11,816 nucleotides of DNA from Rhodospirillaceae bacterium (GTDB lineage Bacteria; Pseudomonadota; Alphaproteobacteria; UBA11073): assembly GCA_003536545.1 (NCBI GenBank), contig DPZW01000056.1, forward strand, positions 1-11,816, written 5' to 3'. The position numbers were made by a program, and so were the translations under genes. How positions within the stretch are numbered: position 1 is the stretch's first letter; each line of letters starts with the position of its first letter. A model generated the notes under the pieces. The model saw only the letters and a list, made by a program, of their open reading frames with translations. It made no database searches and was not told the DNA's origin. This document shows, piece after piece, positions 6,522-11,816 of the stretch.

Positions 6522-7757
6522 ATGAAAAAATTGCTTCTCGCTTCAGTAGCATCTTTGGCTCTGGTTGCATTCGCAACTGGCCAAGCAGTCGCTGCTGAAA
6601 GCAACGATGGCCTGAAACTGGGCCTCGGTGGTTACCACAGCGTCCACGGCGCTTGGACAAGCCAAGATGATGGCGTAGGTCAGCCTGGTGCTGGCGTGCG
6701 TGATTTTGACATCTTTTCTTACGGAGAGATCAACTTCACAGCTGAAAAAACTTTCGATAACGGTCTGACTGTTGGTTATAAAGCAGTAACACCTGTTGGC
6801 GCTGGTGCAGCAACTGACAACTTCAACGAAAACTTTGCATACTTCTCTGGCTACTGGGGTCGTATCGTTGCGGGTCAGGACTACTCTCCTCTGTACTACA
6901 TGACTATGGGTGCACCTGTAGTTGATGCTGGTTTGGATGGCATTGACCCAGACTTTGACTTCGTAAACATCGGTGCTTCTGTAATTACAGACGGTGCTGC
7001 TGTAACAACGACTGGTACTGGTAACTACAACACCATCGGTTTCCGCACGTTTGAAAGAACTGGCGGCGACTTCTCTGACAAGATCGCTTACTACACACCA
7101 CGTTTCAACGGTTTCCAGGCCGGCGTATCTTACGCTCCTGAATTCAACCGTACAAACGGTGGCGTGAAGACAGCTTTTGCACCAGTTGCTGACAACACTG
7201 CTGGTGAACAGTCTGAGCGTATGGAAATCGCAGCAAACTACGAAGGTTCTTTCTGGAACGGCGTAGGCCTCAAAGTTGGTGGTGGTTACGGCCATGCTAA
7301 CCTCGAAGCACCAATCAACGGTACAAACACCAACTACGACGACCAGTCTGCATGGAATGCCGGTGCGCATTTCAGCTACCTGGGTTGGACATTCGGTGGC
7401 GGTTACATCTTTGATGACAACGGCCGTGAATTCCGCAACGCTGCTGGTACAGTTACAGCTGACGGTGAAACGGATGCTTGGAACGCTGGTGTGACTTACG
7501 ATTGGGGTCCATGGCGTGCAGGCGTAAGCTACCTGAACAAACAAACAGACGTAGTTCGTACTTCAGGCAACACTGTTGCTTCTGAAGATGAGTTCGAGCG
7601 TTGGGTTGTTGCTGGTGCTTATAAAGTAGCTCCTGGTGTTGATCTGGGCGCAACTCTCCAGTTCCACGACTACTCTACAGCTGCTAACACAACTGTGAAC
7701 GCTGCGGGTAACAACAACGCAACAGTATTCACTGTTGGTACAACTGTTAACTTCTAA
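6522..7757 (+). CDS. outer-membrane porin
   Basis: The 411-aa product has a clear Sec signal peptide (MKKLLLASVASLALVAFATG, cleaved around residue 24-25 after AVAA) and a mature chain of alternating strands and turns. The first strand, LKLGLGGYHSVHGAW, and motifs such as GRIVAGQDYSPLYYM match the Gram-negative general porin family seen in Rhodospirillum- and Magnetospirillum-like bacteria. The chain ends in phenylalanine (TTVNF), the outer-membrane protein signature recognised by the BAM complex. It should form a trimeric diffusion channel. The ATG at 6522 is chosen because the signal peptide starts there and GGAG lies 9 nt upstream; the open frame extends 34 codons further without purpose. 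Codon use is strongly biased (aac, ggt, gct, gtt, cgt), unlike its neighbours, which points to very high expression. A strong terminator follows 24 nt after the stop. Confidence 0.95.
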   Translation: MKKLLLASVASLALVAFATGQAVAAESNDGLKLGLGGYHSVHGAWTSQDDGVGQPGAGVRDFDIFSYGEINFTAEKTFDNGLTVGYKAVTPVGAGAATDNFNENFAYFSGYWGRIVAGQDYSPLYYMTMGAPVVDAGLDGIDPDFDFVNIGASVITDGAAVTTTGTGNYNTIGFRTFERTGGDFSDKIAYYTPRFNGFQAGVSYAPEFNRTNGGVKTAFAPVADNTAGEQSERMEIAANYEGSFWNGVGLKVGGGYGHANLEAPINGTNTNYDDQSAWNAGAHFSYLGWTFGGGYIFDDNGREFRNAAGTVTADGETDAWNAGVTYDWGPWRAGVSYLNKQTDVVRTSGNTVASEDEFERWVVAGAYKVAPGVDLGATLQFHDYSTAANTTVNAAGNNNATVFTVGTTVNF

Positions 7758-7781
7758 TTCTTTAGAAGTAGCTTAATACGG

Positions 7782-7814
7782 AACGGGCACCTTTCGGGTG
7801 CCCGTTTTGTTTTG
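7782..7814 (+). terminator. intrinsic terminator of the porin gene
   Basis: A perfect 10-bp GC-rich stem, aacgggcacc (7782-7791) and ggtgcccgtt (7797-7806), surrounds a 5-nt loop and runs into a T-rich tail (TTGTTTTG). It lies 24 nt after the porin stop codon. Confidence 0.92.
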
Positions 7815-7816
7815 AG

Positions 7817-7845
7817 GGATTGTTTCCCTGCGCTCATAATGACGG
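7817..7845 (-). repeat. degenerate outer repeat copy (R1)
   Basis: The copy starts ggattg (7817-7822) and ends aatgacgg, like the right-hand copy R3, but is shorter and has lost the central palindrome. With R2 it forms an imperfect 77-bp palindrome (7817-7893): ggattg pairs with caatcc at the ends, and ctcataatgacg (7833-7844 region) pairs with cgtcattgcgag at 10 of 12 positions. Confidence 0.6.
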
Positions 7846-7859
7846 ATAAAATGCACTAT

Positions 7860-7895
7860 CGTCATTGCGAGGAACGGAGTGACGAAGCAATCCAG
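7860..7895 (+). repeat. left inverted repeat of the cassette (R2)
   Basis: This 36-bp copy begins cgtcattgcgag (7860-7871) and ends caatccag (7888-7895). Both ends are identical to the reverse complement of R3; the middle differs but both contain tgacgaag. It occupies the place of the 5' leader of the GIY-YIG gene and contains the only purine-rich stretches that could act as a ribosome binding site (ggaacggag), which are far from the ATG. Confidence 0.85.
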
Positions 7896-7897
7896 TC

Positions 7898-8182
7898 ATG
7901 AAACAACCCGCAATTTATATTATGGCGAACAAACGCAACGGGACGCTTTATACCGGCGTTACTTCAAATCTTATTGAGCGTGTTTATTCTCATAAAACCG
8001 GAAAATTCAAAGGTTTCACAGTTCGTTATGAATGTAAGCAATTAGTTTATTTTGAACGATATAACACAATGCAGGATGCAATTACGCGGGAGAAGCAAAT
8101 TAAAGCCGGCTCACGGCAGAAAAAATTGCAGTTAATCGAAAGTTTAAATCCTGACTGGCAGGATTTATATGAAAGCCTGTGA
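7898..8182 (+). CDS. GIY-YIG nuclease family protein (94 aa)
   Basis: This is a stand-alone GIY-YIG domain of the small UvrC-N/YhbQ-like type. The fold's signature residues are visible: Y7 in AIYIM (GIY position), Y18 in LYTGV (YIG position), R28 and H32 in IERVYSHK, and the metal-binding glutamate E65 in ITREKQIK. The C-terminal pattern KQIKAGSRQKKLQLIESLNP is typical of the group. Such proteins are single-domain endonucleases of largely unknown role, with no added DNA-recognition domain. All catalytic positions are intact, so it is probably active. The ATG at 7898 has no good Shine-Dalgarno sequence. The gene is bracketed directly by inverted repeats and is oriented toward the end of accD. 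Confidence 0.9.
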   Translation: MKQPAIYIMANKRNGTLYTGVTSNLIERVYSHKTGKFKGFTVRYECKQLVYFERYNTMQDAITREKQIKAGSRQKKLQLIESLNPDWQDLYESL

Positions 8183-8223
8183 CTGGATTGCCGCGCCTGA
8201 CTTCGTCAGGCTCGCAATGACGG
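8183..8223 (-). repeat. right repeat of the cassette (R3)
   Basis: The copy begins ctggattgc at the base after the GIY-YIG stop and ends gcaatgacgg. Its centre is a perfect 7-bp hairpin, gcctgac (8195-8201) and gtcaggc (8205-8211), with a 3-nt loop. It lies 19 nt from the accD stop and could also act as a 3' boundary structure for the accD message, though it has no T tract. Confidence 0.85.
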
Positions 8224-8242
8224 CGATAGCAACCCAGTGGTT

Positions 8243-9163
8243 TTACTGCCTTATAAAATTCAGGATCTCCGCGCCCAATGATGGGGGTGGCAATTGCTGC
8301 TGTGGGCGTGACATCAGGAGATTTAAAATCCGGCCCAAAGTCTCCTTCATATTTTTGCGTGCGCAGACGATATCGACCATGCCGTGTTCCTTCAGATATT
8401 CACTGCGCTGAAAGCCTTCGGGCAAACGCGCGCGGATGGTTTCTTCAATCACGCGCTGTCCGGCAAATCCGATGACAGCTGCAGGTTCAGCAATATGAAT
8501 GTCGCCAATCATGGCAAAAGATGCTGTGACACCGCCTGTGGTGGGATCGGTGAGCACAACAATGTAAGGCAGGCCCGCATTTTTCACTTGCTCCACGCCG
8601 ATCGTGGTGCGCGCCATTTGCATCAGGGATAAAATCCCTTCCTGCATGCGTGCGCCGCCCGATGATGGAATGGCGATAAAGGCGGATTTACGTTTCACGG
8701 CTTCAGTTGCGGCAGTGACCAGGCCTTCGCCTACGGCCATGCCCATGGATCCACCCATGAAATCAAATTCAAATGCCGCGATCACGGCGTTCTTCCCGCC
8801 GATGGTGCCGGCCCCCACCAGGATAGCATCCTGAACCTTGGTTTTATGGCGGCTTTCGCGCAGGCGGTCAGTATAGCGTTTGCGGTCCTTAAAGCGCAGC
8901 GGATCTTCAACCACGCGGGCGATGGGGATGGCTTCCCAGTTACCTTCATCAAATAAAAGATTTAATCTGTCACGCGCGGGCAGGCGCATGTGAAAACCGC
9001 AATGCGGGCACACGCGGTGATTTTGCTGAAACTCGCGGTGATGCAGCATCGCGCCGCAAGACTGGCAGCGCGACCAGAGATGATCGGGCATTTCTTTTTT
9101 GGCTGCCTGTTTTTCCTTGAAGGCCTGAATTTTAGGCCGGACGAAATTCGTAATCCAGTTCAT
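8243..9163 (-). CDS. accD: acetyl-CoA carboxylase carboxyltransferase subunit beta
   Basis: The 306-aa protein is the beta half of the carboxyltransferase that, with AccA, transfers the carboxyl group from biotin (on AccB) to acetyl-CoA to make malonyl-CoA, the first step of fatty-acid synthesis. The N-terminal zinc ribbon has C33-x2-C36 and C52-x2-C55. The crotonase-fold core carries PSSGGARMQEG, with SSGGARMQEG at 167-176, and TDPTTGGVTASFAMIGD, the glycine-rich segments that bind acyl-CoA. ATG 9163 is chosen because MNWITNFVRPKI is the family N-terminus; a TTG ten codons upstream is less likely. It is separated from the upstream mini-lipoprotein gene by a terminator, so it needs its own promoter. 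The usual neighbours trpA and folC are absent here. Confidence 0.97.
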   Translation of the reverse strand: MNWITNFVRPKIQAFKEKQAAKKEMPDHLWSRCQSCGAMLHHREFQQNHRVCPHCGFHMRLPARDRLNLLFDEGNWEAIPIARVVEDPLRFKDRKRYTDRLRESRHKTKVQDAILVGAGTIGGKNAVIAAFEFDFMGGSMGMAVGEGLVTAATEAVKRKSAFIAIPSSGGARMQEGILSLMQMARTTIGVEQVKNAGLPYIVVLTDPTTGGVTASFAMIGDIHIAEPAAVIGFAGQRVIEETIRARLPEGFQRSEYLKEHGMVDIVCARKNMKETLGRILNLLMSRPQQQLPPPSLGAEILNFIRQ

Positions 9164-9170
9164 GGCCCTA

Positions 9171-9199
9171 GATATAAGGGAGCATGACGGCAAAGTCTA
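9171..9199 (-). promoter_or_regulatory. possible accD promoter
   Basis: On the minus strand TAGACT (9199-9194) and TATATC (9176-9171) each match the consensus at 4 of 6 positions with a 17-nt spacer. It is the best candidate in the 47 nt between the upstream terminator and the accD ATG. The start of transcription would fall at or just before the ATG, implying a leaderless or nearly leaderless message. Confidence 0.25.
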
Positions 9200-9210
9200 G
9201 AAAAAGGGCA

Positions 9211-9239
9211 ACAAAAAACCCCGCAGATTGCGGGGTTTT
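9211..9239 (-). terminator. intrinsic terminator of the mini-lipoprotein gene
   Basis: An 11-bp perfect stem, aaaaccccgca (9215-9225) and tgcggggtttt (9229-9239), has a 3-nt loop and is followed on the minus strand by a T run (TTTTTTGTT). It lies 23 nt after the lipoprotein stop codon, a strong terminator position. Its T/A symmetry means it could also stop plus-strand transcription. Confidence 0.92.
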
Positions 9240-9262
9240 CCGTAGAATAAAGCGGCTTCCGC

Positions 9263-9457
9263 TTATTTCTGAGCTGCGCGGCCAGAAGCACGGTTTGCAG
9301 CTTTAGCAGCAGCAGACGCGCTGTCAGACGCACGCTGAGCAGATGCAGATGCATCAGCAGCAGCTTTGCGAGCTTCCATGTCTGCACAAGCAGACAAAGT
9401 ACCAGCAACCATTACTACTGCCAGAGCAGCAACAACGGAACGAGCGATTTTAGTCAT
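9263..9457 (-). CDS. small alanine-zipper lipoprotein (Lpp-like)
   Basis: The 64-aa product has a lipoprotein signal peptide with lipobox LSAC and the lipidated cysteine at residue 24. The mature part is only 41 residues, almost all alanine, serine, lysine, arginine and aspartate, in a heptad-like pattern (EARKAAADASASAQRASDSA) expected to form an alanine-zipper coiled coil. It ends in a lysine (RAAQK), as Braun lipoprotein does, where the terminal lysine is linked to peptidoglycan. This suggests a structural tether between outer membrane and cell wall, but no sequence identity with Lpp is claimed. GGGGAT lies about 8 nt before the ATG. A strong terminator follows, so it is probably a single-gene, abundant transcript. 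Confidence 0.88.
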   Translation of the reverse strand: MTKIARSVVAALAVVMVAGTLSACADMEARKAAADASASAQRASDSASAAAKAANRASGRAAQK

Positions 9458-9486
9458 ATTAAATCCCCATAGGGTTGGTTGTTATT

Positions 9487-9498
9487 GTGTTCGAACAC
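9487..9498. promoter_or_regulatory. 12-bp perfect palindrome upstream of the mini-lipoprotein gene
   Basis: gtgttcgaacac is an exact 12-bp palindrome 30-41 nt before the lipoprotein ATG, where a promoter is expected. It may be an operator. It does not match the alphaproteobacterial LexA pattern (GTTC, 7 nt, GTTC). The surrounding gap between this gene and guaA (9458-9699) shows no other gene; it is purine-rich around 9541-9560. Confidence 0.35.
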
Positions 9499-9699
9499 GG
9501 CCGAAACCGAAGGCCCACCATAGCCCATCTGCGGCTGGCCTTGAAGGGGGAGGAAGGGCCATTTGGCTTGATTTTTGGGGATTTTTTAGTGATTCCCCAT
9601 GGGTGTTGCAGGGCGGTGACAGGGGGAAAATCCGGTTGGAACCAGCAGGTTATGGCAAGGGTTGGTTAAAATCACCTATTCATAGAACTGGCCGCCGCA

Positions 9700-11250
9700 T
9701 TATTCCCACTCAATCGTGCCGGGCGGTTTGGATGTGATGTCGTAAACCACGCGCCCGATGCCGCGCACTTCGTTGCAAATGCGTGTGGCCGTGCGACCTA
9801 AAAATTCATGACTGAAGGGATAATAATCCGCCGTCATACCATCGACAGATGTCACGGCACGCAATCCACAGACGTAATCATACGAACGGCCATCACCCAT
9901 CACGCCGACGCTGCGCACATCGGGCAGCACGGCAAACGCCTGCCAGATGTCATCGTATAATCCTGCACTGCGGATTTCATCCAGATAGATGGTATCTGCC
10001 TGCCGCAGGATATGCAGTTTTTCTTCCGTGATTTCACCGGTGATGCGGATCGCGAGGCCAGGGCCAGGGAAGGGATGACGTTTCACAAAAATTTCCGGCA
10101 GGCCCAATTCGCGGCCCAGCGCGCGCACTTCGTCCTTGAAGAGTTCACGCAGCGGTTCAACGAGTTTAAAATTCAGTTTTTCAGGCAATCCGCCGACGTT
10201 GTGGTGTGATTTGATTGTGACAGACGGACCACCAGTGAATGATACGCTTTCAATCACATCGGGATATAACGTGCCCTGCGCCAAGAATTCTACGCCGCCA
10301 ACATCCTTGGCCGCACGTTCGAAGACATCAATAAAGGTGCCGCCAATGATTTTGCGTTTGGTTTCGGGATCACTCACGCCTTTAAGTTTTCCTAAAAATT
10401 CCGCACTTGCGTCGATGACGTTGAGTTTAATTTTATAATGCTCGCGGAACAAAGTTTCCACCTGTTCGCGTTCATTGGCACGCAGCAAACCGGTATCCAC
10501 AAAAATACAGGTGAGTTGGTCGTCAATGGCTTCGTGGATAAGAACTGCAGCCACCGCGCTATCGACGCCGCCCGACAGGCCGCAGATCACCTGCGATCTG
10601 CCAACCTGACTTTGAATGGTTTTGATTGCCTCGTCTTTATAATTCGCCATGGTCCAGTCATTGGCGCAACCGGCGATCTTATGCACAAAATTGGAAAGTA
10701 TTTTCGCACCGTCGGGCGTATGCACGACTTCAGGATGAAATTGCACCGCGTAATATTTTCTGGCTTCATCTGCAATGGCAGCAAAAGGCGCGCCGTGGGA
10801 TTGTGCGATGGGGGCAAAACCATCGGGGATTTTTGTCACGCGGTCGCCATGTGACATCCAGACCTGTGCGGTTTTATGGGTGATGCCATCAAACAAGGGG
10901 GATGCAGAAATATACTCCAATTCCGCGCGACCGAATTCGCGCGTATGGCCGCCTTCTACCTTGCCGCCCAAATGCTGCGCCATGGTTTGCTGGCCATAAC
11001 ATATGCCAAGCACGGGAACTTTCAAATCAAACACAACCTGCTGGACCATGGGTGCGCCATCATCCAGCACAGAGCAGGGGCCGCCGGATAAAATGATACC
11101 TTTGGCACCAAATGCGCGAATGCGCTCTGCGCTCATGCTAAAGGGATGAATTTCGGCATAGACATTCGCCTCGCGGATGCGACGTGCAATGAGCTGGGTT
11201 ACTTGCGAACCGAAATCGAGAATAAGAATTTTGTCAGCAGGGGCGGTCAT
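9700..11250 (-). CDS. guaA: GMP synthase (glutamine-hydrolysing)
   Basis: The 516-aa enzyme converts XMP to GMP using ATP and ammonia taken from glutamine, the last step of GMP synthesis. The N-terminal class I glutamine amidotransferase domain has the nucleophile C84 in GICYGQQ and the partners H172 and E174 in FHPEV. The ATP-pyrophosphatase domain starts with the P-loop SGGVDS at 226-231. The C-terminal dimerisation domain ends with the invariant-looking KPPGTIEWE. Length and motif order are normal for the family. ATG 11250 gives the usual N-terminus (KILILDFGSQVTQLIARR). The gene stands alone on this strand; guaB is not adjacent. No intrinsic terminator is visible after the stop. Confidence 0.98.
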   Translation of the reverse strand: MTAPADKILILDFGSQVTQLIARRIREANVYAEIHPFSMSAERIRAFGAKGIILSGGPCSVLDDGAPMVQQVVFDLKVPVLGICYGQQTMAQHLGGKVEGGHTREFGRAELEYISASPLFDGITHKTAQVWMSHGDRVTKIPDGFAPIAQSHGAPFAAIADEARKYYAVQFHPEVVHTPDGAKILSNFVHKIAGCANDWTMANYKDEAIKTIQSQVGRSQVICGLSGGVDSAVAAVLIHEAIDDQLTCIFVDTGLLRANEREQVETLFREHYKIKLNVIDASAEFLGKLKGVSDPETKRKIIGGTFIDVFERAAKDVGGVEFLAQGTLYPDVIESVSFTGGPSVTIKSHHNVGGLPEKLNFKLVEPLRELFKDEVRALGRELGLPEIFVKRHPFPGPGLAIRITGEITEEKLHILRQADTIYLDEIRSAGLYDDIWQAFAVLPDVRSVGVMGDGRSYDYVCGLRAVTSVDGMTADYYPFSHEFLGRTATRICNEVRGIGRVVYDITSKPPGTIEWE

Positions 11251-11358
11251 TTGCCCATATCTATGACGGAGCAGGGGCCGCGCGGCAAGCAGAAAAAACT
11301 TGGCTTTAGCAGAGATTTCAGCTTAGATTTGGGCATATTTAGAGGAGCAAGACGACCG

Positions 11359-11790
11359 ATGCATATCCAGTTTAAAACCCCCCTTTTCCAAGCAAAGATT
11401 TCAGCAAGCATCAGAAGTGAGTTCGGTTTTTCATATAAAAATAACCGTCATCGCGTTGCATTATGCAGTTGCGCTGAGACGCCTGGGAAGTCCTGGCTGA
11501 TTTTGCAGGAAGAGCGCGGCGAAAAAGGCCAATGGCATACCCATTATGCGGCGTCTCTCCAGAATGGTGTTATTGTCGCGGAAACAGCACGGGAGAGATC
11601 CGATGCGAATTTTTCAGGTGAGCCCATGCATTTATTTGTAAAGCACGGGGGTGATGGCATCACCATTCGCCTGGCCGATAATGATCGTAGTTTTATTGAG
11701 ATTTTGCCATTGTCCGGAAATCTATCAAAGATAGCAGGGGTTGCTATTGATCAGCCGCCCAAGCATTGGGATTTAATTTTAGCCCAATAA
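11359..11790 (+). CDS. unrecognised 143-aa protein divergent from guaA
   Basis: I do not recognise this protein. The frame is open from 11146, but the upstream part overlaps guaA, so the start is placed at ATG 11359, preceded by GAGGAG at 11342-11347 (11-nt spacing). The product is soluble in appearance, without a signal peptide or membrane segment. It has many short beta-type stretches (HRVALCSCAE, SWLILQEERG, NGVIVAET, ITIRLADNDRSFIEILPL), suggesting a small all-beta domain. It ends DLILAQ. The 108-nt gap to the guaA start must hold both promoters; no convincing pair of boxes is visible. The remaining 26 nt of the window after the stop show nothing. Confidence 0.7.
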   Translation: MHIQFKTPLFQAKISASIRSEFGFSYKNNRHRVALCSCAETPGKSWLILQEERGEKGQWHTHYAASLQNGVIVAETARERSDANFSGEPMHLFVKHGGDGITIRLADNDRSFIEILPLSGNLSKIAGVAIDQPPKHWDLILAQ

Positions 11791-11816
11791 TTTGTTTATA
11801 ACTTGGCTTCGTTGGT

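Larger units (their letters stand above)
7817..8223 (+). mobile_element. GIY-YIG nuclease cassette boxed by palindromic repeats
   Basis: The unit consists of a degenerate repeat copy (7817-7845), an inverted copy (7860-7895), the GIY-YIG gene (7898-8182) and another copy (8183-8223) in the same orientation as the first. The inner repeats form inverted flanks that touch the gene: one ends 2 bp before the ATG and the other begins at the base after the stop. Nothing else lies between the porin terminator and the end of accD, so it occupies the gap between two convergent genes. Similar gcgag/caatcc repeats are scattered through many bacterial genomes. I infer, but cannot show, that gene and repeat move together. 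Confidence 0.5.

Noticed and set aside
6543..7544. A 333-codon open frame on the minus strand opposite the porin
   Set aside because: It is a mirror effect of the strong codon bias of the porin gene; its translation is rich in Cys, Val, Thr and Ser with no family pattern, start signal or ribosome binding site.
9576..9599. tgggga / tcccca inverted repeat considered as a guaA terminator
   Set aside because: The stem is only 6 bp with a 12-nt loop, it is about 100 nt beyond the guaA stop, and no T tract follows on the minus strand.

Overview
The window looks like chromosomal DNA from an alphaproteobacterium of moderate GC content. Supporting signs are a DUF3576-type lipoprotein upstream of leuS, hpf followed by ptsN, a 16-strand-type porin with an alphaproteobacterial leader, and the AccD and GuaA sequences. 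The exact lineage cannot be fixed by reading alone; a Rhodospirillales- or Micavibrio-like bacterium is a guess. Most of the window is housekeeping.

Layout. (1) Positions 1-1735, plus strand: a possible small membrane peptide overlaps (ATGA) an unrecognised 212-aa gene with faint LytTR-like features. A near-consensus promoter follows, then hpf (ribosome hibernation) and ptsN (EIIA-Ntr), probably co-transcribed. (2) Positions 1732-6197, minus strand: a probable operon runs from a promoter near 6190 through a DUF3576 lipoprotein, a pilin-like protein with a TTG start, leucyl-tRNA synthetase and an unrecognised 197-aa protein. The last gene meets ptsN tail to tail on a shared TTAA. (3) Positions 6198-7814: a structured 5' region, a highly expressed outer-membrane porin and a strong terminator. 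(4) Positions 7817-8223: a compact cassette made of a 94-aa GIY-YIG nuclease gene boxed by three copies of one imperfect palindromic repeat. It sits between the convergent porin and accD genes. (5) Positions 8243-9457, minus strand: accD, a terminator, and a 64-aa alanine-rich mini-lipoprotein. (6) Positions 9700-11790: guaA on the minus strand, divergent from an unrecognised 143-aa gene.

How the genes relate. hpf and ptsN fit the nutritional-stress/nitrogen-PTS module normally found beside rpoN in Proteobacteria, but rpoN is not upstream here. The lipoprotein, porin, pilin-like protein and mini-lipoprotein are all cell-envelope components. LeuS, AccD and GuaA are essential enzymes of translation, fatty-acid synthesis and purine synthesis.

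The most unusual item is the GIY-YIG/repeat cassette. The repeat ends 2 bp before the start codon and resumes at the base after the stop codon, so the gene and repeat look like one mobile unit, similar in logic to REP elements and their RAYT transposases but with a nuclease of a different family.
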